The notes under the pieces were generated by a model. It did no database searches and was not told where the DNA came from. It saw nothing but the letters and a program-made list of their open reading frames with translations. From Theobroma cacao (lineage: Eukaryota; Streptophyta; Magnoliopsida; Malvales; Malvaceae): a stretch of DNA of 64,000 nt. This document shows, in pieces, positions 39,541 through 54,184 of the stretch (position 1 is the first letter of the stretch; each line of letters opens with the position of its first letter). Where the stretch lies: positions 3,421,800-3,485,799 of the forward strand of contig NC_030850.1 in the NCBI RefSeq assembly GCF_000208745.1. Reading direction: 5' to 3'. Made by a program: the position numbers and the translations under genes.

Positions 39541-39635
39541 CATCATTCATGGCATGGCATGGCATGCATGGACATAATATGAAACATGCATGGGCATGAT
39601 GGGGTGGATGATGATGATGATGGTGATGGTGATGG
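39541..39635. repeat. imperfect hairpin with GGCAT and ATG repeats
   Basis: (GGCAT)3 at about 39551-39565 is followed by GCATGCATG. The stretch 39541-39570 is imperfectly complementary to 39585-39613, with CATGCATG at the loop side and CATCAT/ATGATG at the base. ATG/GTG trinucleotides continue to 39635. Confidence 0.5.
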
Positions 39636-42600
39636 GAACTGAACGGCGATGTGGCAGGTCCTCTGAATTTGTTCTTATCTCTTATCATAGCCCCCCCTCC
39701 GCCTCCCCATGCTTTCAGTTTCAGGACCTTTTGTCTTTTTATAATACAGGTGAGGAACGTACAAAATAGGATGCATAGCCATGTATTTTTTACTTTATAT
39801 ATATATATAGTTGTAGTAGTGTATATCTAATATGAGGGGTACTTTTGTACTTTAAGTATTTCCCATTTGATTTTTTCTTTTTATTTTGATGGTTAAAATA
39901 AAAAATGAAAAAACCCTAAGACTACCCCCCTAAACCCTAGTATACACAAAAGTGAAAATCCACAGTTGTTACCTGTCACTAAATGGAGGATACTGGTTAA
40001 GTCATTGTCAAAATTTGGCTTTACCAAAAGTTAGGCTTACCATTTTTTTTCCCCTCACCGGTTGTTTTTATTAGGATAAACTTAATTGGACCGACTATCC
40101 CTTCAAAGTTTTTCCTCTTTTCGACATTAACATGCTCCTCATGGTACAATTTTGATCAAATAAACTTTAAATTTAAAGGTGTAATTAATCTGGGTTCTTG
40201 CCAAAGGTTAGCAATGGCAACAGAGTCTTGTAAATCTCATATTAATTCTTTTTTTTCCTTGTTCTTTTATGTAGAACAAGAAAATAAAAGAGATAATGAG
40301 TGGTTGAACTTATTCAAACAAAGTTATAATGATGAATGCCATCTTAAATGGTAAAGACGGACAGAGTTTGAGCAGAGACTTTGATTTTAATCGTAATATT
40401 TCCTCTTGTATGAACACAAAGAAGATTATTGCTTTCAAAAACCTTCTATCACCATCAAAAAATGAATCTAAAGGATCGAATTATATAAATGTGGCCGACA
40501 TGTAAATATCTTTTTTTGACTTTCATCTTTGATTTATGGGAATCGAACACCGGAACCTATGATTTAATTTGGGGTGATAGAAAAGGAGTTGATCTCTGTC
40601 TATGCTTTCTCATACAGGTTACTGCTTCTGAAAGGATATACTTGTAGTTCTGTACGATGTGTTAATATATGGTTTAAGGTTTTGGTCCTGTCCTCATCGT
40701 CCCGAAACAAAACCTTGAGCTTTGTTTCTAGATTTCCTCGTGCGCCAATATTGTCTCTTCAAACTTGGAAACACTGTCGAGTCAATTCATTATATATAAT
40801 GAGAAATCGCACTAGGAATATTAGTTGAACAGTGAATATCCCACAATCTCTTGGGATGGAAATAAATGTTTGTATGTTTTTTTTTTTTCTTGTAGGATCT
40901 CCAATTGCAAAAAAGAAGTGAAGACCAAATGTTGCTTGAATGATTAGCATCGTCATGTACAGGAACAAATATAAATGTACAACGTGGAGCCAGGGTTCAA
41001 ACAACTTGCTCATTCGAAGAAAGTTGGTTTCTTTTTCTTCTTACTTCTGTTTTGGGAATGATAATAAGCCAACATGATGGCTAATTAACAAGACCATATA
41101 AAGATAGTGCAATGCAAAAGCGAACATGCGTTTACATTATATGTATATACTAGCTAGATGTGATCTCTTTTTCATTTTTTTTTCTTTGGGGGTATTGATA
41201 CGTGTGTGTGAAAGAGTGATCGAGTTTTGGCTTGGAGGGTCAAGATTTGATTCCCAAAAGGAACAATATCTTTTTCATTGTAAAGTCCCATCTTGTTCTT
41301 TGCATGGATTTACTTGGAACAATATCGTCCAAAAAAAAACACTGGGTAAACTTTATAAATTATACTAATATATAAATGAGTATGAAACAAAAATATATGG
41401 ACGGTTGTGATTTTGTCTTCATGCTGACTTTACTAGTCAAATGCATGTTCCCAACGTGTCACCATAACGTGATTATATGAAAGGTCATTTCAAGGGACTA
41501 TATATATAATTGGGGGATACAAATATTATATAGTATGCATATGAAAATGGAAATGTTAGCAAGGGAAAGGAAGGGATGGGTCATGGGGCAAACTTGGCAC
41601 GTCTCAATGAGGGGACATGGTGCATAATCTTGGGGATTCGGCCGAGCCAGGGCCGCACCCTGGTGTCGGACTCTTGGCATACAAATTGCTCAAAACCAAA
41701 CAAAATAACAATTTGAGAGAAATGACAGCTCCTCAGGCCTCTCCCAAATACGTCCCCCCACCCCAAAACCCACCCACCTATCTCTGACCTTTGTCTCCCT
41801 CCCCTGCTAAGTACCCCAACATTCAAAGCTGTCCTCCAATTTAACAATTGGACATGCCCAAGGGCATTTCCGTCTTCAAACCTTCCAAATATGGTATCTA
41901 TTTTCGAATAATTTTACTATTCATGGCAAGTTATTACAAGCCTATGAGCCCTAATAAATAGCTTATCGACTTATTCATTTTTCACATCTCACTTCCAAAT
42001 TTAGAATCATACAACTCCCAAACTAGCTGACTAGAACCAAAATATATTGTCTAGAAAACACAAAATTAAGAGAGCGGAGTTAATAATAGAATGAGAATAT
42101 ATTATAAACCTGAAATCAATATTTTATAGTTAATAGTATATGGTTTCATATGGTAGGTCTTTTGTAGGTCATTATAGAGGCTTATGAGGTCAAGCTTCTA
42201 TTATGTCACCGACCCTAAAAACATGTAACGAGAAGGGAACAAGGGTCTGATTTCAGGTCTTTGATTTGGGCTTAAAATATTAGCAAAATCCACACCTTTG
42301 CGACCAGAATATATCACTTCTGTTTTCTGCCCAGGTCAAAATTTGAAGGTCTCGATGACAAAAAAACCTAGGTCGAGCTGGAGCGGGAGCCTGCCCGAGT
42401 CATCATCACCTTTGTATTTTATTAGTAAGTAATGAATCGCAATCTACAAATATATAGCAAATTAAGACGAGGGTGACAAGAAAAGGGCACCAAACTCCAT
42501 CCATATCCTTCCTCGAGCCACACCATCCCAATAACTTTTACTATTTTTTCTTTGAAAATGGTTGGTGGTCAACTTGCTTAACCCCCACTTTCCAACTGTC

Positions 42601-45600
42601 TTAATCATTTTTTAATCAACCCATTAGCAAGCTTGTTATCCCTTCGTTCCCATCAGACAAGACAATTTGGAAGATAATGGGTAAACATGTTGGCTACTTG
42701 TTAATTTCTTTTCTAATCCATGTTTGGTTTCCCACAATGCACGAGGATTTCAAATTATTAGACGCGATTATCATCTAAAAACCTAGCTAGTTACAAGAGA
42801 CATCGGGTTAAAAAAAAAAAAAAAAAAAAACAAAAGGAAAACAATAAGAGACATTGCCTAATATGAGGATTTCATGTTACAAGTTTGGCCTACAATGTTA
42901 GTTGTGCTTTGAAATACTTGGCCATTAATTAGTATATGATGAGGTTAAAAGATCCGTACGGAGGCATAAACTAGATAACATAAGAGAGGGAACAAGATCC
43001 CTGCAATTATCATTCCGAGGAAATTGTTTTGGCATTTGTCACTAACTGTTTTTTTTTTACATCGAAGGTGAAACATATTAACATGATACACGTCGAGGAT
43101 CATATTCTTTCTAACCAAATTACATGAATTTTATAAAAATTTGACATCATACATGAGATATCCTAATCTTGGTATTAGGGTTTTGTGGTCCTAATTGGGC
43201 TTTAAACCCTAGTCATATGGAACATAGCTAGGTATTTCGATCCATTATCGACCTAATCAATCTTTTTTATGTTTCTAAATCTTGACCGAGGAAGAAAATG
43301 TGGAACAAAAGCCAAAAACTTCGCGAGAATCATGTGTTTTTATTATGCTAATCATGTACATCAGCTCTTTCGTCATCACAGTTAAGCATAATTCTTGTTA
43401 AAATCGACTCATAATTAAGTAAGATTCCGAACCATTTCTTGAATAGAGGGCCGGGGGGGAGAGACGATTCCTCCCTCAAGAATTATTCCCTACTCAGTCA
43501 ACAAATTAGGGTCTAATGCTTTTTCATTAACTATAGATTAGAAATCACAGCAAATATCTCCTTTTGATTCCAAATCTAATGATCGTTTAGACAAAGAATA
43601 ATATTGATCAGATAAATGTTGGTGGATTCTTAGGATCACACACAATTTTCGAATAAGGATTAATAAAATCATGAGCAAGAGCAAGAATCTCATCATCACT
43701 TCTATATTTCATTGCCACTTTATATATTCTAGACCCAGTATTTATCCAAGAAAAAAAAATAAGTATATATATGTAATATGCTTACCAAATTTGACCACCG
43801 ATCATTTGAAAGAGCTGTTGCCTTTTTAATTAAAGCCCTTTCAATGTTTCTGTGTTTGTTTTTAGTTATAACACTTCCAAACTTTTTCACCAAATTTAGC
43901 TAATTAATTAATGATTTTATGTGTAAACGCATGTATGTGTTTGCCTGTACATGTGCATGTATATGAAATTAATGTTTATGCTAAACTGGGTGTGAACCTA
44001 GTTAACTTACATTTATAACTAAACAATATTTGTACATCTTAATGAAGTATAGTATACATCAACTAATTATAATTGTCTCCATCATGGATCATTATCATTG
44101 TCATTTTCACCATCATTGGCAACACCACTATCAATTTTAACACGTTAGTGTCATCCCTGATTTCATTAGTATCATCATTCTAATTTCATTATTCTCTTTG
44201 TCATTGTCACCGTAGTCACCTTCTTCGATTTTATTTTTCTCCTTTAATGGTTTAAATCACTTACTATACAAATTTTAAATTCAAGGTTAGCACTACCTAG
44301 CTAATTTAATAATATTTGTTGAAAGACACATTACGTTAATTTAGTCCGTTTTATAATCTATTATTATAAGCTTAAATAATAGTATATAAGACACCCTCAA
44401 ATATAAAAAAAACCAACCATAAATTTATAGCAGAATTAATTATGCATTATGCATCGTGCAGTGAATAATATTTAATTAAAAATGACTGAACATATATATA
44501 ACAGAGTGATCTAAGATTTAAATCTTGAACTTCAAATAAGGATCAACCTTTTATTAACAAACTAGAGTTGAATTATACAGTTTTAAGAAGATGATGTTGA
44601 TTTTCATATACGGAGGTGACAAAGAAATGATTTTGCTAACAACTAATTGTTTTGGTGGCATATAATTTAATTAGAAAGATAATTTTTATGGGCATTTGTC
44701 TTAAGCTAATTGGGTTTGATTAAATAGGGAAGATGCTATCTTTGGTTTTACCTTAGTTTCATTTATTTTCGAATTAAACTAATCTAATTATGTTCGTTGT
44801 ATGTCAATATTTTATTGTTATTAAAAAAATTTAAACTCAATTATTTAAATATGATACATATACATGAAATTACAATTTTCATACATGGCAGGAAGACTTT
44901 AGCTGCTCAAATAATAAAACTTTGTCTCTATGTATGTCTTATCAAGTAAGGATGATAAAAAAAACTTAAAAATGACATGAGAGGATTGTCAAGGAGACTA
45001 TATATATAATATAGAGTAGTTTCTTTAATGAAAGTAGACTATTATAGTTAAGCCTAGAACACTTGACCTTTGAACTTTTCCCATAAGCTAGCGAACTTTG
45101 CATTATGTTATGCAATATCATGGATAAAGTACAAAAAATCCTCTCTAATTTTTTCCACAATCTTAATTAAACAAAAAATTCTTAAGCGACAATAATTGCT
45201 AGTTTCCAATTGGAGAGGAGTCTAAATCACCCGCACTAATCACACACCAACTCCACCACTAACCCACGTAGATATTTCAAATGGGACCCAACAAATGTAG
45301 GGTCCCATTGTCCTACTTCCAATAAATTAATTATTAAAATTACATTAAAAAAATTTATACCACAAGAATAAATTAAAAGAAATTTCGAAATTTGTCTATC
45401 TGCCATACTTAGGAAACTCAGTTCTAACTTCACATGACTTGTAGGAGACTTTCCTTTCATTTTGCCCCCTTCCCAAGTTTTCCTCTTAATTAAATCCTCA
45501 ATGATTTTTAGGTCATTTTCAATGGGGCTATTTTCAATTATTAAGTAGTTTAAATTTGAAACGATTGGTTGGACCTTTAAACAGTTACTAAAAAAATACC

Positions 45601-46840
45601 AAAAATAAAATAAATTTAATGTTGAAATTATAGGGTAATAAATAATTAATCATATTGATGACGTGTCTATTTCCTTTTAGGACCCAATCATTGTCCCAAC
45701 CGTTTTCGGCTCCCAATTAAAATCCCTACTTTCTCTACTCAACTAGATTGGGGTTTCGCTAACGTGTAACGCGTTCCACCATCCACCATGCGGTTTCACC
45801 TTCGCACATCTACCCAAATTCGAATAATTTTGTAATTTAAATATTTTAAGGTTAAAGATAAAATCAAAATTAAATAAAAATACTAGTAAACCAATCAATC
45901 AATCAAACATAAAGGATAATTATCCTTAAAAGTGACCTTTGATTATGTCCTATGTGATATAATCAGATAAAATATCATATTATTACCCTTTGGATAAAGG
46001 AATTTGCGAAAAGGAGCTTTGAAATTAATGTCAAGTTCCATCAAAATTATTAACTTAGGCTGTCCACAAAAAATGATAGGGCTGCATCACAGACTGAATA
46101 TTCCAATTCCGGAAGATAAGCATAGACCTTTAGCATGACAGTGTGAAGAAATCTAGCTGCCCGTGAAGGGGAGCCATCATGACCGTCCATTTGGATTACG
46201 ATCAAGAAAAAGAGAGATTGAAGATGCCGATGATGATGATCGGAAAAGTCACGCTACCAGTAGGATTATTATAGCTGTAGCAGTTATTCGCTTCTTATTC
46301 AACCCCCTTTGATAGAGTAAAAGAAAGCCGCTTTTGCAGAGTCCAGTACAGTACGCTCTGTATTTCCATTCTGACGGCCGACTTTCCTTGGTGCATCAGC
46401 TCCCTTAACTAACGGCTCCCATCTCGCCACGTTATCACTTTTCACTTAATTACAAAGTAAAAACACAAATTTTATTAATTAAAATTAAATGAACATGCAT
46501 GAAAAATACATATTATCAGAATTTTTCACGAATAGACGAGAGTTATGTATGTTAAAAGTGGCCATGGATGGTCATGAGGATGGGATGGGTGCTGGGGGAG
46601 GGTAATGATTACAAATGGGGCCATGATGGCAACGCCTCCATTCGTAGAAATTAAATGATTACAGTGAAAAAAATAAAACGAGAAATGGAAAAAAAATAAA
46701 AACCACAAGACTGCGCGCAGCCATAGCCGCCATTTCCTCTTCCACCCTTTTTGTGATGATTAATAATAAAAATTATTTTATTTTATTTATTTACTATGCC
46801 CATTTAATTCTTTTTAATGATTACATTTGTTACAAGGTGC

Positions 46841-47486
46841 GAAAGAGAGAGAAACAAAAGGAAGGATATATAGACAGACAGAAAGAGAAGAGAGAAGAAG
46901 AGATAGGGACTTTTAAAAGCACTGAATTAAATAAAACAGCCAGAAGAGAAAAGGAAAGGTTTGGGGATTGTGGAGATACAGAGTAAAAAGTGTTATCTTT
47001 CAATTTTTTTCCTCTTTAAAAAAAAAACCCCAAATAAACCGGTATTTAAAGGCAGCTCGGAACCAATTGTTTCTCTGGCAATGAACTTTTTTCAGTATTT
47101 TCTCTTAGACGAAGAAAAACCCCAAGAAACTCCAAGAAGAAGAAGCTTAGAAGCCTTTTTTTTTCATTTCCTTCTCTTCTTTGTTTTCGTCTTCTTGTGA
47201 GAGAATATACAGTTATATATATGTGTTTTTTATTTTCTCTGATATCGAAGTCTTAAGCTATTAGCCTTTGCTGCTGTCTCCTCGCCTTTCTCTCTTATTG
47301 CTTGCTTGTTTCAGACGTCAGTCAGCCTATTTTCTAAGCTTGAAAAAGCTGAGTTTTCCACCTATATAAACCCTTCTTTCGGTTCCATTCACCTCCACAC
47401 AAGAACGCCTGCTTTATCACACCCTCTCTCCCCACTTTGCGCAATACTGAAAAAGAAAGGAGAAAAGAGAAGAAAAAGAAAAAATT
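46841..47486 (+). promoter_or_regulatory. HLS1-like gene promoter and leader
   Basis: CCTATATAAACCC at 47361-47373 contains a clear TATA box, about 120 bases before the ATG. The leader after it is CT-rich then GA-rich and contains no upstream ATG. A purine-rich stretch (GAGAGA/AGAAGA) lies further up at about 46845-46915. Confidence 0.65.
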
Positions 47487-48938
47487 ATGGGAGAAGATAA
47501 TCAGTGTGTCATAGTGGTAAGAGAGTTTGATCCTAGCAAAGATTTAACAAGTGTAGAAGAAGTAGAAAAAAGATGCGAAGTTGGTCCCAGCGGAAAACTC
47601 TCTCTCTTTACCGACCTCTTAGGTGACCCTATTTGCCGGGTCCGCCATTCCCCTGCTTTTCTCATGCTGGTACAACATTTTCTCTTTTGTCCCCTTTCGT
47701 TTCTTTCCTTCTCCATTACTAAAATCCCACTCTTTTTATTTTGTTTTTCTTACGTACCCTTTTTTAACATCATTTTTAATCAAGCAGGTGGCTGAATTAA
47801 GCTCAACCAAAGAGATTGTTGGGATGATTCGAGGCTGCATAAAAACCGTTACTTGTGGCAAAAAGCTCTCGCGAAATACCAAAAGTGATCCCACCAAACC
47901 CGTCCCTATTTACACCAAGCTCGCTTACATTTTAGGCCTTCGGGTCTCACCCTCTCACCGGTATGCTTTAATCTCTTTACCAAAAATGGCCCAACAAATA
48001 CTAATGCGTTTAAAGACCAGTGATAGGAATGATGATTTTGATTTGGGTTTGTTTTTGTTTTTTTTCTCAGGAGAATGGGAATAGGGTTAAAGCTGGTACT
48101 TAGAATGGAAGAATGGTTTACCCAAAACGGTGCTGAATATGCTTACTTAGCGACGGAAAACGACAACCAAGCTTCCGTTAATCTCTTCACAGATAAATGC
48201 GGTTATTCCAAGTTCCGTACTCCTTCTATTTTGGTTAACCCCGTGTTCGCTCACAGACTCCCCGTTTCCAACCGAGTCACCCTGATCAAGCTTCCCCCAT
48301 CCGACGCTGAGTCCCTATACCGCCGCCGGTTCTCCACCACCGAGTTCTTTCCTCGCGACATTGACTCAGTGCTTAATAATAGACTTAACCTTGGAACCTT
48401 TTTGGCTGTGCCACCTGGATGTTGCTATACGCAAGAGTCGTGGTCAGGGACCGATGAGTTTTTGTCCGACCCGCCCGAGTCGTGGGCGGTTTTGAGTGTT
48501 TGGAATTGTAAGGACGCGTTCATGTTGGAAGTTCGCGGCGCGTCGAGAATGAGAAAAACGTTGGCTAAAACGACAAGGATTGTGGACAAGTTGTTGCCGT
48601 TTTTGAGGTTACCGTCGATCCCGGAAGTGTTTAGGCCGTTCGGTTTGCACTTTTTGTACGGGTTGGGAGGGGAAGGGCCACGCGCCGCGAAGTTTGTTAA
48701 AGCATTGTGTGCACACGCGCATAACTTGGCCAAAGAAGGAGGGTGCAGTGTGGTGGCGACTGAGGTGGCGAACTGTGAGCCGCTAAAAATCGGGGTCCCA
48801 CATTGGAAAAGGTTATCGTGCGATGAAGATTTATGGTGCATCAAACGGCTTGGGGAAGACTATAGTGACGGGTCTGTTGGTGACTGGACGAATTCTCCCC
48901 CTGGACTTTCCATTTTTGTAGACCCCAGAGAATTCTAA
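47487..48938 (+). CDS. HLS1: HOOKLESS1-like N-acetyltransferase (GNAT family)
   Basis: In Arabidopsis HLS1 is needed for the apical hook and links ethylene, light and auxin responses (family knowledge). Three exons: 47487-47669, 47788-47960 and 48071-48938, joined in frame into 407 residues, close to the Arabidopsis length. The N-terminal half is a GNAT fold: VIVVREFDPSKDL at the start, ELSSTKEIVGMIRG, ILGLRVSPSHRRMGIG holding the acetyl-CoA loop RRMGIG at residues 119-124, and YLATENDNQASVNLF. The plant-specific C-terminal half has SVLNNRLNLGTF, SWAVLSVWNCKDAF, FGLHFLYGLGGEGP and a Trp-rich end. The start follows a leader with a TATA box 120 bases up. Orthology to HLS1 rather than to an HLS1-like paralogue is inferred. 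Confidence 0.94.
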
Positions 48939-51119
48939 AGTCTAACCACCCGAAAACAAAAAAGAACAAGAGAAAGAAAAATCTTATAGTAATAATTTTC
49001 CTGTTATTAGGACTCTGGGAGGAGAGAAAAGAGGGAATGCCAAAATAAGGGTTTGGGTGTAAGAAAGAATATGAATATCCTCTCCTTCTAGTTTTTAGAT
49101 TTTTGGGTTTTGTTTTTTCTCTTGTAAATGGATGTGTTTTTGTAAGATCCTGGTGTGGCCAAACAAAGCCTTAGTTTAGACGTGGGGTTGGATATCTTTT
49201 TAGGGAATGGCCTTTTACTTATTCCAAAGTTTAAAACGGTTCTTTTGATAGGGATGAGAAATCATGTGTAATCAGAATATCCCCTTTGAAGATCAAAAGC
49301 CTTTTCCTTTTTTTATCATAACCAAAAACAAATTTCTCCAATTGACTTGTGGCCGTATAATTCTTCCTTTTTTTTTCCTTTATAAAAAAAAATAATTCCG
49401 ATTATATGCTTTTGATGGGGTACCCTACTACCCTTACCCTATCTTCATTGACATTTCGTGTTTAGATTAATTGGGTTCTTAGTATGTTTCTAATTAAGGG
49501 TGGTGGAGAACATTGGACCACATTGGCAAATTGATTCTAACAAGTATTGAAGTTTCTCTCCCTAAGCCAATATATATATATATATATTCAATATGACAAA
49601 ATATAGTCATAATTGGGAACTTTTTGTGGATGAACTTTGGTGGTGTTGATGGATTCTTTTTCATTTGGGGTTTTTACTTTATTATAAGATTGAGATGGAT
49701 GGGAGATTTGGCTTTTAGCTGCTGCTGTGGCCTGTGGGTTCGCCTTTACTTTGCTTTGGAAGGTAAGAATTGAAATTAAAATTGAAATTTTGATAGGATA
49801 GTACGACTGATGTTTGAGGTTTATTTGTTTTTTTTTTTAATCTTTTTGCCAATTCCTCGTCTTTTCTCACCCTTTAGGTGGTTTTAGTTGTGGAACTATG
49901 GGCCATATTGGGGGTTCTTGGATTGTGACGTTTCTTTTCTTTGATAACAACCCAATCCTTTCTTTTGTCCCTTAATAAAGACAAAACATAAATCACAATA
50001 ATGTAGACTTATAGTCAGGCTCGCAGCCACTATTTCATCCAATCTATTTAAACATGATGATATTAATTGCTACATTTATGTTTAGTTATTTATTCGAATC
50101 GGTCGCAATAAATACATATTTCGTGTTATTCTATTTGAAAATATTTAAAAAAATATCGGAAAGAAAAAAAAAAAGGAGATATTTTTCCACGAAAATGGAC
50201 ATTTATTATTTGGATAAAAATAGAAATTGTGCCCATAATCAATAGGTTATGCATGCAATAAACGCCCGCTAAAAGGATCAAGTGAGTGATGAGTTACCAA
50301 CCAAACAAGGCAATGGCAAAGGCACAGCTCGTTTTCTTTGATTGCAAGCCTTCACGGGATTTTGCACTAAAGCATTCATATGAATCATGAGGAGAGAAAG
50401 GCCACTGGGGGGTCATTGAAATTTTTCCAGATAGAACAATCAAATGAGAGACTTCACAGTTTTAATTAGAGGGTATCTTTGCTTTATGACAACTGATTTT
50501 CCACTCAGTGGCTTACAGCTGGAAAATTTTTCGAGAGGAATTTTTCATGGTCGAGAAAAAAAAACAGTCCTCCCCCAAATGATCCTTTTTACCTTGAGCA
50601 ATGGCTGACTTGGGGAAGTATATATGACCTTCTTCGGGTCATTATCAACAAGTAGGGTAACTGTTCTATTGAATCCATAATGATGATAAGTAAGCACCTA
50701 ACAAAAGAAACCCTGACTTGACTTAATTTGGACAAACTTTTAACTGTGCATGAAATCAAAAGATGGGTAACATTGCTCTTGGATTTTTTCATAAAGTTGG
50801 CTACCATTTTTTGTTTTTATGATTGTGGTATTGATAATATATAAAGCTTTAATTACTATTAACTATTGGGGAACATTGGCAGCACTTGTATTTGTCAATA
50901 AAGTTGATGAATCCAATATGTCCCTTATGAAAAAGCCAATTTGGGTTTATTGTTTGGATTTAATATCACTAAACCATTATCCAACACGTAATCATGAAAC
51001 ATTTTCATACTATTCAAATTACGAAGAAAGTGAGGATATCAAATATACTTTTGGGCATCGTCGAAGAGATTTTATGGGGCATAATTTATTTCATAAACCT
51101 AAAAGTTCTTACTTTGGTA

Positions 51120-51170
<51 letters not shown>

Positions 51171-51171
51171 N

Positions 51172-51214
<43 letters not shown>

Positions 51215-54184
51215 GTAATGTATGGTCACTTTCTATCCCCACCTTATTACATGCATTGCACAAAAAGATTACATTCAAAGGCACCGAATTGTAACGTCAA
51301 GCAGACATGAAAGTACAGAGTCATTGTGACTCATTGCCAAATAGGCCCAAAAGCTTGTCGAAATTTGATTTTTTTTGGGCACTGTTTAGGTTGATGCATT
51401 GAACCAACATCTACCAACTTCAAAAGCTTTCTAGGAGTTTAGAGCTTTAACCAGATCGAATTGGACAAGGAAATACCAAAATCTTCTGTAATATCTTCAT
51501 TGTTGTTTCTAATTATCCACTTAAGAATGACTTAATCATTTAATAATTAAAGTTTAACGTTGACAAGGTTGATGAATCTAAAGTTAACAAGGGGACAATT
51601 TAACAAAAGGTTTATGATTAGGCAAAAGTAGCTGTGTATGAAAGTGTTAGGCAAGTTTCGACTGTTGGGTTGTTTTCCTTTAAGCACGTTTAACCCCACC
51701 TAATAATGATTAATTAACATATCTTTAGTGTGAAGAAAGCTACTCTCCAGGTTCCCATCATGTTATCTACTGTTTTTCCAGGAAAAAGATGTTCCCCAAG
51801 AAAAAGGGTATACCAATGCAAAAGTCACTTGGGTTTCATGTCATTCTTTTTGCTTATACTTGTAAATACGTGGGTGGTTTAGGTAAGAGGACGGTGGAGG
51901 AAGAAATAAGCAGAGTGGCCAATTGCAGTCAAATTTGGTTGGCTTTTGTTTTTTTTTTTGATTGCTTACTTATCTTTCGTTGTTCTTCCTTCCGAGTCAA
52001 TAGCTGAACGGCCAAAAGTTGTTTAGCTTTGTACTCTCCTTTCTTTCTTTGTGGAATTGGAAAATTAAGGAGAAGAGTGATGGTAGGTGAAAGAAGTGAT
52101 GTGAGAGTTTGATTATCCCAAGCACACACAAAAACAAAAAAAGGGTCGTTCTAATTATGAGCATCTTTTGAGGTGAGTCCACTTGGTGTAATTGTCTTAA
52201 GACATTGCCTTTTTATATAATCTTTCAGAATAGGAATAAACAAGATAAGAGGGAATTAGATAATGATCAAGAACAACCCACGTTGACTGGAAAAATGTGT
52301 ATTTTAGGCTTCCGTTGTGTGGAGATTTGGTGTTCCTTCTTAGTTAGAACATTGGCTTGATTTGTTGGGTAAAGATTTATCTTCACTCAAGGCATTTGAG
52401 CTGAATCAACAGAGGTTAGGTCTGGGTCCAAGTTTGAACACAGATGCCCTCAGTCAAAAGGAGCCTTTCAAGCATTCTTCCTAGTGTTGGTTTTCGTCTC
52501 TTTATTCACTGCTTATCTAATCGAGCTTCCCTTCTTCATGGTATAAAAAAACAGAAGTAATTTTGCCTTTCAAGTCCAACTACAAAAGAAAATAAGGTAG
52601 TGGTCATATAGGGGCAAAAAAAAAACCAAACAAAAGAAAAAGTCACCGAGAGAGGTGATGGTAGGGCCGACATAGACCCAGAAAAGGTGGGGAAATTTGG
52701 ACTTGACCGAGACAGAAAGGAGTCAGGAAGGAAAGTCTATCGTTATCCTTCTCTGTAACTAGTTACTGATATTTCTAGTCACATCTCCCGTTACACCAAA
52801 TTATTAGTCTTTGTTTTAATTGCAAACACAAAAACTATCATGTAATATTTTTCCACAAAAATAATCAAATTTCTTATGATGTGAGATTTGAAGTACATTT
52901 CCACGTTTGGTAAGGAAAAAAATCAACATAATATAACATTAAATTACAATCATAAAATACAATCTCAGATTGCAACACTTTTATGTCAATGCATCACAGT
53001 CAACAGATTCTTTTTTCCTTCTTGGAGTGCTCTGGTCCAATCTTCATGCTGTCAAGTGTGGAAAAAAGGAAAATGAGCTTGGGCACCAAAGCCCTCTTTG
53101 GCCCATTCAAGTTGTGTAGACTTTGAACTTTGCCATGTTTGGCCCACTAAAGATTGGTGGGACTCAAATTGAGTTCTCTTAAAATGTTCATTTTAGAATC
53201 AAAATATCCATCAAATTTTAATATTCATATATTTTATTTTATTTAATAATTATATTTAAATTAAAATAATTTAAAATTAATATCACGTCATTAAAATATG
53301 TCACATCTATATTATCTTAACGTTGACATCATCCCTTTAACATAAAATTAAATACCTTTTAAGGGGAAGAATTAAATTAAAATAATTTTTAAAATTAAGA
53401 CATTGAATTATTTTGATTTTGATTAGGATAATTAAATTGAATAAAATATATAAATACGATAACTTGATGAGTATTTTGACCAAATGTTCACCATTCAATT
53501 TGTCTTAATTTGGAACCATAATGATTAATGATCTCTTAATTTCCCTTCAAAATATTTTTGTTGTTACCCATTGCAATCTGTGCTTTGCCTCTTCTGAGTT
53601 GTTAGTTATATCAACCAAAGGGATAAAGCAGAACTTGTCCTGGCTTAAGCTTAGTTTTCATTCAATAGATATTTCCTTTTTCAGGGATGGTTTGATAGTT
53701 AACACTCAGATGAGTCAGATCAGCCGTTGATAGAATTCCAAACTCAGAAAAAGTGATTATACAAAGTAATGATCCAACCATCCATGACTTGAAAAGTAGC
53801 ATTATGTCAGATCAGCTTAATTTGGAATTGTTGCAAACTTGGGATCCTATTTTGGTTTTTGATTGGATACCTTAACATGATACCAGAACTTTGGTTAAGA
53901 AACTTAGCAGCCCTTCATTTTTAATTTTATTTTTGCTTTTTCACTTGTTGCAACAATGAACAACCTAGAGCCTCCACCGCTCAGGGAACGATATGCGACA
54001 GTGAATCTCTCTTACAAAACCATCCCCGTGCTATTCGATATTGCCTCATTCCATTTGCTCGAAAAATCCAAGTGGTAAACCAGCTAGAAAAAAGTCAGAG
54101 GGTTCTAATCTCCTACCGTCATTTTGAGACAATTTTACAAAGCCGAACAAGGCATGCTTCCGATTCTGCTAAGCACATCCTGAA
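48939..54184. other. spacer between HLS1-like and NPY-like genes
   Basis: About the first 300 bases probably hold the HLS1 3' UTR. The rest contains no gene-like ORF. It holds a (TA)n tract at 51122-51211 and generally AT-rich DNA. The 230 bases before 54185 are probably the 3' UTR of the minus-strand NPY-like gene. Confidence 0.5.
51122..51211. repeat. long (TA)n microsatellite with one undetermined base
   Basis: About 90 bases of nearly pure TA interrupted by N at 51171. The true length is probably uncertain in the assembly. Confidence 0.9.

Larger units (their letters stand above)
36359..46840. other. 10-kb gene-free region between CK2 and HLS1 genes
   Basis: No gene-like coding sequence. 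The longest frame, 37237-37707 on the minus strand, begins at TTG rather than ATG and matches nothing known. Less AT-rich islands lie at about 37320-37720, 39500-39720, 41580-41850 and 46080-46430. Simple repeats: (CCCCT)n at about 38166-38191, an ATG-rich run at 39605-39635, a 21-base A run at 42810-42830, and a degenerate (TCA)-rich stretch at about 44085-44225. Confidence 0.55.

Noticed and set aside
40530..40565. tRNA-like GGTTCGATTCC-type word on the minus strand (GTGTTCGATTCCC)
   Set aside because: No acceptor stem or D/anticodon arms can be formed around it.
48425..48844. 139-codon minus-strand frame
   Set aside because: Antisense shadow of HLS1-like exon 3.
50819..51211. 130-codon frame ending in Tyr-Ile repeats
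   Set aside because: The end is translated (TA)n with an undetermined base; the front has no recognisable domain.
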